From: Dimorphilus gyrociliatus
Taxonomy: Eukaryota; Annelida; Polychaeta; Dinophilidae
NCBI GenBank assembly: GCA_904063045.1
Contig: CAJFCJ010000023.1
Span: 558,001-622,000, forward strand
Length of the DNA: 64,000 nt
Direction of reading: 5' to 3'
Shown here: piece after piece, positions 48,660-59,500 of the stretch
Layout of the letters: each line of letters opens with the position of its first letter
Numbering within the stretch: position 1 is the first letter of the stretch
Translations under genes and position numbers: made by a program
Notes under the pieces: generated by a model
The model's input: only the letters and a program-made list of their open reading frames with translations
Told to the model about the DNA's origin: nothing
The model's database searches: none

Positions 48660-50751
48660 ATGCCTTTGATAAAGAAAACAGGATTATTACCTTGCTTTTC
48701 ACTGCTCTGTGTTACCCTTTTATTAATTAATTTATTTTATTATTATAAACATCAAAGATCACGTGATAGATTAACGCGAAAGGAAATGTTTAAAATTACT
48801 GGACAACCTAAAATATATCAATATCAAACTAATACATTGAAACATACGAACAAGAAAGGTACTTTATTGTCTAAATAATCTGTTTTTAATAATAACCTTT
48901 CCTGATACTCTCTATTTCTTTACAATATTAGTAATAGAGAAAAGATTTTGGTCAAAGGACGACGCAGAAGTTGCAATGGCATATTATAAAAATACATATT
49001 TAAAAACTTGTAATATATTCATGAAGAGATTGGCCAATAAAAGTAGTATATGTGATTGTGATCCAAAACTTAAAGGTATCTTTTCCATTTTTTTCATTTC
49101 TTTTAAATAATACTTTTAATCAATTAACATAATCATCTGCTGTATTATCGTTACTTTGTATTTAGGCCATAAAGCCATTGTTGATTATAATGTTAGAAAT
49201 TATGATTGGGTAAATATTGACAAGAAACATCTCAATATCCATCTTGGAGGAGAGTTTAAACCGAGCCATTGTAATGCAATTCAAAAAATTGCCATAGTCA
49301 TCCCTTATAGAGATAGAATGGAACATTTAAAGATACTTGTTAATCATTTACATAAAGTGTTACCGAAGCAAAATATTCACTATAAAATTTTTGTTATTGA
49401 ACAATCGGCTCCACTTCTGCTCAATAAGGGAGCAATCATGAATATTGGATATTTAGTCGCTCAACAATACTTCGTTCCTGATTGCATCATTTTCCACGAC
49501 GTTGATATGTTATTAGAAGATAAAAGGCATATGTACAATTGTATTCAATCACCTAGGCATATGGGTGCTCATGTCGACAAATTCAACTACACCCAATTAT
49601 GTAATTAAGTAGAATGTTTTGTTTAAAAGTCCATCGTACAATTGTTCTTTCTCAACATACTTTTTCTTCTAAAGATAAGAACGTTGGAGGAGTATTTGCA
49701 ATAAAACCGCATCAATTCAGAAAAGTCAATGGTTATCATATACTATTCTACGGTTGGGGTGATGAAGATATGGACATGCTACAGAGGTAAACTTTTCCAT
49801 TCTTGAAATATAACAATTTTTCAATTTTCTCCTTCTTCGTTACTAAAGACTCCTCATATCTCGATTGATACCAGTAAAGTGGCCTGTTCCCCTATCTAGA
49901 TATTCAATGATAAAACATTCGGCAGACGTTTTCTATCCAAAAAATCAATTTAGGTAAACAATTTTACAAGTGTTTGTTTGTTGTCTTTTTGATTTTAACA
50001 AACTTGATTATCTAGAAAATCATTTCTCATGCACGAATCAAATTATCATAAATTATCGTATCGAGATTACGGTCTCTCTAAACTCAAGTATGGCGTGAAC
50101 TGGATTAAAAAATGTAAACTTTTTACCCATCTCCTCGTCAATTTAAGTATATAAATTAATAACATTGAATAATTAATTTTGTTTGAATGAGTATCATTTT
50201 CCCAGCCATTTATCAGAATGTATTCTTCAATAAAAAGAAAGGATATTGTGATAACAGTCGAAAAAGGATAATATTTCACAAAGTGAAAACGCTTGAAGAT
50301 TGCTCGATCAAGTGTATCAATATTATATCATGCAATAGTATTGTCATGGGACCGAACAATACATGTTATTCATATACCAATTCATGTAATTCTTCTGGTA
50401 AAGTTCAAACAACATTTCTAGAAAGAAAGCCAGAGTGTAAATAATTTGATTTTTAACTTTAATCGTGAGAATAAAAATAATTCTACTGTCCTCTTTTCAG
50501 TCTTTAAAGCCCTAAATTCGTTCTACAAAGTGAAGGGAAGTTGCTTAAGACGTAGACAGGATAAAATTGGACAGTATTCGTTAATTGTTTGCGTCGATTT
50601 GTGTTTAGAAGATGAAAAGTGCAAAGGCTTTGTGTTTAACGCGCAAAACATAGGTCCCTGTCTAAGATTAATGAATAGAATATGCGATAAAGACAAACTA
50701 CAAGGAATTGATGATACTGTTATGTATATTAAAAAGAATCCTTTTTATTAA
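48660..50751 (+). CDS. Beta-1,4-galactosyltransferase-like protein with C-terminal PAN-like domains (copy B)
   Basis: Tandem paralogue of the gene just upstream. Exons in phase: 48660-48858, 48932-49075, 49166-49600, 49675-49786, 49849-49953, 50016-50146, 50206-50436, 50501-50751. Six of eight exon lengths (199, 435, 112, 105, 131 and 231) are identical to copy A, so the pair arose by duplication of the whole gene. It has a membrane anchor (FSLLCVTLLLINLFYYY), then VIPYRDR, EQSAPLLLNKG, HDVDMLLED (the usual Pro replaced), YGWGDEDMD and MIKHSAD. Two Cys-rich PAN-like segments follow (YCDNSRK ... CSIKCINIISCNS and KGSCLRR ... CVDLCLEDEKCKGFVF). The copies differ clearly in sequence, so the duplication is not recent. 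It ends 140 bases before the stop of the oppositely oriented channel gene. Confidence 0.88.
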
Positions 50752-50891
50752 AAATCTCAATTAAACAAGAAACAATGTTATTCTTATTTCTCTGTATTTT
50801 ATAAAATAGTTTGTTATTTTTCAGTATTCCTCCTCCTTTTCGATATAAAATAAGTATTGATATTATCATATTTGTCTTTATAAGCGTTTGT

Positions 50892-53657
50892 CTACACTTC
50901 CGAATCAGTAATTATGGACTCGGACATAGCAACGTCTATAGATTCGGTTTGTACCGATTCCAGATCAATAGCTTTCTTATAATCCATAAATATTTTTTGA
51001 AACATGAGCATTCTCTCATCTTCTTCCCTTAAACGAGCCTTTATAGCTTGTTTCTTCTGCCTCTCGCGAATGAGCGTAACATTCGCCAAAACTTGATCAA
51101 TTCTCGAATCGGATCCTTCTTCATCAAAATTCGAAAGGCATAAAGCTCTGTCAAGAGGTAGGAAGTCGATAGAATCTGCTTTCAACTGTAGAATATATCA
51201 ATTAAATATGAAATAATAGATGGTATTGCGCAATAAACCTCTCTGAAAGCATACAAGTCCAACGCAAAATAATGTTTCGATCTGGTATCATTAAGATACA
51301 CGAAATATTGTATATAATCCCACATATTATGCTCTTTTCCAACGTGATATAAGAACCCCTATAAAAACGAATATTTCTCATAATTAATAACTACGAAACC
51401 ATTGAAACTGACTACTTCTAATTTCTTAATGAATTAATTGAATATTTAATTAATTAGTTTATTAATTTACTAACCGTTTTTGTTCGATCAAACTCAAAAC
51501 TATCCCGACTGCATAGAAAACAACTGTCCCTCATGTCTCTTTCAGCATCCCACTATAATTGAGTAACAAATAGACCATTTTGTAATTGTATAATTATTTT
51601 ACATATATCCAATTATAGAAGAGAATTTGATTAGAAGAGAAACTTAATCTTACAGACCTTTTTGTTTCGAATTTCGGAGAAAGTATCTACTATAATACCA
51701 AAGACAACATTCAATAGAATAACAGATACGAGAACGTTAAATGCTATCTGAAATGCTCCCAAAGCTGACCAATTGGCAAACGTCTTGTAGTTGTCGATTG
51801 TAGTAAATTTCTGTTATAGTAATAAGATAGCATTATATACGGTATGTAGTATATCTTTTATTTAAATTCTTCTTATCTATGGCTACTCTTACATCGTCGT
51901 AATTTCCAATTAACCCGTATCTGAATACGGCAATAGAGCACTCTAGCAGAGTTTCGCAGTACATCTCCTCGTCTCTATTAAACATCGTTCTAAAGAAGGC
52001 AAATCCAACTAGACTGAACAGGTAAATCATAATGAGGCCAAGTACTCCAACCCAAATTAAAGAAACACCTTTTGCATTTATAAAGAAATAATAGCATTTA
52101 TTCAATAATTTATCAAGAAAGGTATAGAAAAAATACCATTTTGAGTAACTGCCCTTATAATTCCGAGTAGTAGAGGATTTCCTTTAACTATTAATAGAAG
52201 ATGTGCAGCAAAAAAATATCCGTGAAATTTTGTACCAAGAATTGAAAGAGCAGTAAATGCAACGTAGAGGAAAGTTTGCGAACTAAAGATCCGAGCGACC
52301 AATTGGGATTTTTTCAGCGAACACGCCAGAGATGGAGCTTTATAAACGACCTTTTTGTCACTATACAAGATAAAAATATATGTACTGCATATGTAACGTA
52401 TAGTCGACTATAAACTGTACAAGCTAATTAATAATCTAATTTAATAATGCTTAATTGTCTAACCCTTCTAAAAAAGGGAGTAAAAATGAAGGAATATTCA
52501 AAACTGGATGGTCTATTATATAATAGGTTAAAAGCCATAAACCAGATACTATATTATGAGTTATAGCAAATGATAGAAATATCTTATCGTAGACGTTCTT
52601 ATCGATACTTATATCAGGTTTTGGTCTGTAAATAAATATATTATTTGAAAGCGATTTTCCTTATAATGTAAACTAACGATGATAGGCCTGAAGTAGTAAC
52701 GTTGATAGTAGATTGTTCTTGATCACCTCCTTTCGCTGATCTTTTAGAGTCTATGGATTGTGCCGGTTCTGAGCTGTCCATTTTCCAAGTAGCCATCATA
52801 AAAACATTTATGATTAGACTTAATACTATAATAAGGATATTCAAAAAATTTGGAGTTTTTGATATAAACCTGTAAATGAAAACAACAATAACAAGAGAAA
52901 GAGGATAAAGAAGAGAAAAACTGTATTTTCATTTGACTTGCCTAAATAGTTTTTTGTCCAAAAGTCTCTTTTGATGAGGTACAACGTTTAAAGTATCTTT
53001 TCCCCATTTTATCAAATCTCTTAATTTACTAGTTGCCGAAGATCTATCCGTATTCCATTTAATAACTTCTTTTACTTCTTCCCTAACTGCTCCTGCTGTT
53101 TTTATTCTAAAATGAACCTTTTGTAAACAATCGTCCTTTACTATTTCAATTGAACCACAATTCTTCTTGTAGTAATCCCATATGGCTTTATCCCTGGCTG
53201 TTGTGTAATACCGATCTTTCAACTTCTTATCAATATCTAAGAGACGAGCTGACAGTAAATAAAAGGAAAATCCACAATCGGCTGATAACCCATCCAGGTC
53301 AGATTGTCGTTTCGATGTAGCTTCTTGATTTTCTTCCTCTCCAATTAGTGAAAGGTAGTTTGGTTTACTGGCTTCCTTAATTTCGTAGCATTGTTGAATG
53401 ACTTTTTTCAACATAGAAAAGTCAAGGGTCGCCGCAACATCTTTGGCAAGTGCAATTGCTTCAGAGGAATTCTCTTCAACAAGAGCCCTTAAGAGATTAC
53501 TTATATTCAACCAAAGTTTTAAAACTTGTCTTGGCGTACATTGCTTGTATTCTTTCATTCTTAGCAGAAAATTTATAAAATCTATGACTTTATTGTTGAG
53601 AATAACCTGAAAAGAGAGAAGGAAGAATTGTAAATAAATTAACTAAAAACAGCTACT

Positions 53658-53719
<62 letters not shown>

Positions 53720-56527
53720 ATCTATCTTTTACTAAATAAGTAAAAGACAAATTTCCAATTAAACTTATCAGTAATTAACTAACCGAACGATTCTCATGGT
53801 ATCCCAAACATACTTCTTTTAAACAGTTGATCGTTTGAGATATTAGCTGAATTGTTTCGTTGTCCACATAACTATAAATTGTGGAAAGGAATATCGTAAT
53901 TTCTTGTACAATATTTACTTTTCTTAAATTATCATCTTGGCATCTTAAATAAAGTTGTAATGAAAGATATTGTCCGGAACATAATCCTCCAAGAACTCTT
54001 ATTATTAATTCTGTACTTCCGTCGGGAACAAACTCTTTTAGCTGCTGTTCAATAAATGTTGGATCTTTTTGCGTTTTCAACTCCTTTAGCTCGACAGACT
54101 GAAGGGAGTCGGAGAATCTATTATTGTTTCTTTGCAAAGGGAGCATTCTATTAGCCAGAACAGTTCTGGCCATCGTAATAAAAGCCAAACTTTTTCGCTG
54201 TCGGGCTAGAGCTACCCAGTTGCCACCTTTAGCTTTTCTTTCATTATTTGAAGTAGCAGTCTACAAAAATAATTCAAAAGAATCGTTTACAAGATTATTC
54301 ACAATAAGAGGAAAATAGTTTCCAGTACTTTTTACCTTAATGCTGCTGTTGTCATCTGTAGTATAGCCGGCAAGGCTTTTATTTTCAGGAGAATTTTTGT
54401 CTTTATTATAGTATTTAGTTGTTGATTTCTGCTGAATTTGAACTCGAAGAGATCTCCTGCAATGACATTAAAACAATTGATTTCTCATTGGAATGACTGT
54501 AATGTCAATCTTCCTTCCCACCCATCCCGGTTAGAAATAACAACCTTTCTTTACTCTCAATAGCTCCACGTTTGAGAAACGTTTCAAGGACCAAAAAGAA
54601 TATTTCCTCCTTTGTACTCTTACAATATTCCATTATTTTTACTTGAATATGATTCAAAGCGTTATATAGTAAACGATCAAAGAGAACCATAACTTTCTTG
54701 CGAATTGGATCGCTATCCCTTACTAGAATGTCCATTAAACAGGGAATAATACCATATTCAACAAACTGACATTGCCTCTGTCGAAGATAGCAGAGTTTTC
54801 TGAAAGATGCAACTTAAATATAAACTGATTAGCTGTTATGTATTTTTTACCTTTCTTCTTGAGAAGGAGAACTTTTTTCAACAGCAAGGATTCTATTATA
54901 CAATAAGGCGCTAAGTATATCCATACATTTCATCTCTAACTTTTCTTGAGCATCAGTTGCCACATTTCTGTTCTTTTTAGTTGAAATTTTTAAGAAATCA
55001 ATCAGTTTTGAACATAGAAAGTCATCGTCGAAAATGTTAACTAATTGTTGAAATTCTTCGTTAACTGGTATAAACATTATTTTATCCTCATGATTATATC
55101 CTAAAAGGATAAAGAAAGAGAAGATAGTCTAGTTGATGAGTCAAATATTTAATCAATATTTACGTACTCTGTTCGCTTTTTATATTCAAAACGTAAGATA
55201 GCGTATCTTTTCCTTGGATAATGATTTTGCAATTACTTACGAAATTCTTTAAACATCCTTTCAAGACTTTTTCTTGGCTATCGTAAATTTCTTCAACGTG
55301 ATCGCTTCTCTGTTCGATCGTTTCGACAAATGATGAGAAATTGTTTTGGCTGAAGAATTCAGAAATTTCCGACTGAGATTCTTTAGTTTTTAAAAGGAAC
55401 ATCTGAAAGCTTGTATAAACAATATGGCAGTGGTTTAAAGTTGTCATATTCTGAATAATACTCGGGAAGAATATCTAAATGGATAAGAGAAAATATTAAG
55501 ACGATTCGGCTAAGATACGATAACCACTGAAAGACGCTAACTTTGAGAAGGTTAATTAGCTTTCTAATAATAAATTCTTGTTCGTGAGACTGCTCTTCCG
55601 ATTTGTAATATTTTGAAAGATATACATTCAACATCTCCAATCCTCCATCTAGAAAATAAGTACACAATTCATCGATTCTTTCGTCTGATGCTACTCTATT
55701 TTCACTAATGAAGAGGAAAATATAGTTCTCTATTACTCGCTTCATTTAAGAATTAAACTTACCCATTTTCATCTATTGTTGAATTAACATTAACTTTCAA
55801 CTGAAGTCGATTTAATAGAGTTCGTAAAGCTTTTAAATGCTGCCAAAATTTAAAGTCGCTCGTGAATTGGTCAACGCCACTTTCAATTTCAGATCTAGCA
55901 GTTTTTAAGTATGCCCACGTAAGATATTTGGCAAAGATGCCCTTATTTCTCATATTTATATATCTATTATTAAGAATTGTTAATAACTCAGATGTTGAAA
56001 ATAAAGTTTGACAAAAATTTTCAATATATCGATTTTCTCCCTGGAAATTGAATTTCACTGAATTCCATTCAAACAATAATTAAACGCATATATTCAACTT
56101 ACTTCCGCGCATATTGCCAATAAACGTACAAGCTCTACAAGATAACTCTCATGTTCTTTTCCTTCGTGTCCAATTAGGATATTCATTCTAGACAATTCGT
56201 TATCAACATAAAGATTTTATTATTAATACTGGCGAAGAAAAAAAGAAAACTTTAAGGTAGATGCTCATTACCTTCTCCTGATTGTGTATGACAAACAATA
56301 AGCAATTTTTGGATAGTTTGTCATAATTTCTTGAACAACTAATAATTGATTTTTTTTTATCAATACTCCAGTTTGCCTTTCTCTAACAATCCCCGATAAA
56401 AGATGTAATAGTTCGGGCGCTCTTTGCTGGTGAACACCAACTAATCTTATAATTCTTCGCACGTGATTCTTTTTAATATTGAAGCAATTCATAACGTGTC
56501 CTCTAAAAACCTTTGTTACAGAGGAAT

Positions 56528-56566
<39 letters not shown>

Positions 56567-59500
56567 TATGAATGAATGAATGAATGACTAAATGTTGCTC
56601 TTCTATTTGCCTACCTCCATCATAGCTATAGCCAAACTGGAACCGCAATGTTTTATAGACATAAAATCGTCGAATCTGTCAAATACATATTTTTGAACGT
56701 GGGCATTTTTCCTTGTAAGATATTTAAGAAGTTTCAAAGAAGCCTTAAGAACTCTAATTTCAGCTGCGTCATCGTCCTATAAAATATTGAATTCAAGTAA
56801 TTGTAGTTTGGTTACTCAATGAGATAATAAGTATCTAGTATTTACTTACGTCTATTGATATGTTCAACGTTTTACTCTTAGAAATCATGTTGTAAATGAA
56901 TGCTAATACTTCGTTATTTATCATGATGTTTTGTCCCACTGTAAAAGTTACATTCTCGTCGTAGGCGGCATAACATAATCTAATAACGTGGAAGATGAAC
57001 AAAAACAACTGGTAGTGCATATATATCGAATGAATTAACTAAATTCTTACTCTGTATATTGTTCTAAAATCGTCAGAATATTTTGGCAATTATCTTGAGT
57101 TATCTTCCGAGTTACGCACTGCAATAACTTTGGCATAGAAGATAAAACTTGCCTATGAACTCTTATGGAACTTGTTGAACAAAGTATCTGCAGTACACAA
57201 TGTATTATATAAAATATTCATTTAAACTAAAGAGAATAGACTTACCTGACACTTTTCAACAACTTCGAATAGTCTATTATTATCGGAGGATATTATATCT
57301 AAAATCTCAATAACTTTGAATAGTATTTCCTCCGAACTATACCTCGTTAAATCCTTTAAAAATATAAATAACAGTTTAAACGTTAGAACATTTTAATTAT
57401 TTAATTAACCATTAAAATTTGAGGCAATACGGAAAATAGCGAATCGCTACTTCTCGATATATCCTTCAATAGTTTCTTAAGAACTCTTCGATATTTAACA
57501 TTGTTCCATAAATAAGACGGGCTGTGTACTTTCTCTAGGAATGTTCCTAGCGGATGATGTTGCTTTACCGGTAGTAGTTCTTTTTGGTCGATTTCTTTAA
57601 ATATTGATAGAATTTGCTATAAGGATCCAAAGGGAAAATATTCATATAGATATTGTTATTAGTAATAAATGTTCAACTGATTAAATTTATTAGTATTATT
57701 ATTATTACCTTAACTTTACGATTAAATTGATTAATCATCAATAATTCAATCAATTCAAGAGCTCTACTCGGAAATAGCAGATTTAATGGGTGTTTGTTTC
57801 ATATTGAATAGATGAATATACTCACTCTTTCTTTGCTAATAAAAGTTGATCGGTTTTTTCGCTCTTCTCGTATCTTCTGTATAGTTTATAATTATTCACG
57901 TCATGTCTCGCTTTGATCGAATAAGCTATTGAAATGAATTGAATGATTGCAATTCGTAAAACAGTCAACACTTTTTATTCTTCCTTACTCGATCCTTCAT
58001 CGGGAGAAGATGGTAGATCGTTAAAACCGGATAGGATACTTAGAACCAATGGTAGAAGAGCGTCAATATCATACGCTGAACCGATATATCCGAATTTTAT
58101 TAAATGTTTTATCATATTTAAAACCTGAAAAAGGTTTATTATAGAGAAAGTTTGATTTAAATTTATGAAACAAGATTACTACTAACACGGCCAATAAATT
58201 GATTTCTACCAATATTATTAGCAATTAACACTTTATGATCGGATAGAAATTCGAAAATCCAACATCTTAGATGGGGGAAATGAGCATTTATATCTCTAGC
58301 AACCTGATATCAAAGAGGAAGAAGGCACATAATGTATACAAATAAGCAATTTTAATCATTATAGATCTTACCCTTGAGGTATTAGACTTCTTTAAATCAG
58401 TTGTTACTTCTTCGTACAAGAAATTCAAAGAAGCCGTACGAATTACATCAGAATCACTTACGATATCGATAAATAGGCCTAAAGATCAATAGAGAGGTAA
58501 TTAATATATCGGTTTATCTACCTACTCACTTGTAATGATATCGCAAAATTTTGACCGAAACGAATAGGCTATCTGTTCTGATATCAGTCCAGCTAGAGCC
58601 GTTTCCCAGCTAAACAACTCGGCAGAAGTGGTGATAATATTTAGGGCATATTCATTTTGTCCCTAATTCGAAAAGTAATAGAAACATAATAGATTAAATT
58701 TCATCTTTTCTCTACTTTTTTTCAACTTACAAAACACATTTTTCCGTACAATTCCAGTTGTTTTTCGTAATATAAATACTGCAATGGGTTCTGTTTTCCT
58801 CCAGACTGAAATTTAGCAAGAGAAGAATGAATTGAATGAAAACATACGCAACAACTTACAGATACAAATCTGTGTAGAGGTTGCCATGTTTTTTGAGCAT
58901 CAGTCGATATGTATAGAATGTTTGATGAATCACTATCAACGCTACTGCCTTTTCTTAGCTTGAACATTATATCTGTCATATCGACAAATAGACTTTTGCA
59001 TATGAAATTCTGATTTTCAGTCATTGCTGTATTTTCGCAAACGCATAAACATCCCAAGAATTCAAGCATTTTATAATTCTATACAATGAATTATAGAGTA
59101 TAAAATACATTAATCAAACGTTCAATTTATTTTATAATAAACCATTACCGGATTGGTTTTGTGAAATTCAATAAAACCGGAAGTATTCGATAGAGAAATT
59201 CCATCAACAATTATCATCTTATCTTTTGTTATATTGATGAAAATTTTACATATTTCAATCCCGAGTCCCGACTATATTAAAGTAAGGCTTGAACGTTATA
59301 CGTTTTGTTCATATTTCTTTTATACAAGCTTACCTTCCCTTCGATATTCTTTCTGAAAAATTCCAGATACTTTGATATGTGTCTAGCATTCTTCCTACTC
59401 TTTCCCTCAGAATACGAAACGAACAGTTGGCAGAGGGTGCAAAATATCGAATTCAAGTATTTTTCGTCTAATTCATTACTAATAGGAAATGATAATAACT

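Noticed and set aside
46209-50751. The two galactosyltransferase genes as an operon
   Set aside because: The 278-base gap and separate start codons fit a simple tandem duplication, and no trans-splice signal is visible.
53661-53717. Microsatellites as CRISPR-like arrays
   Set aside because: They are pure di- or tetranucleotide runs without spacers, in animal DNA.
56268-56648. - strand frame with repeated INQS as protein repeats
   Set aside because: It is read through a GATT tetranucleotide array between channel exons.
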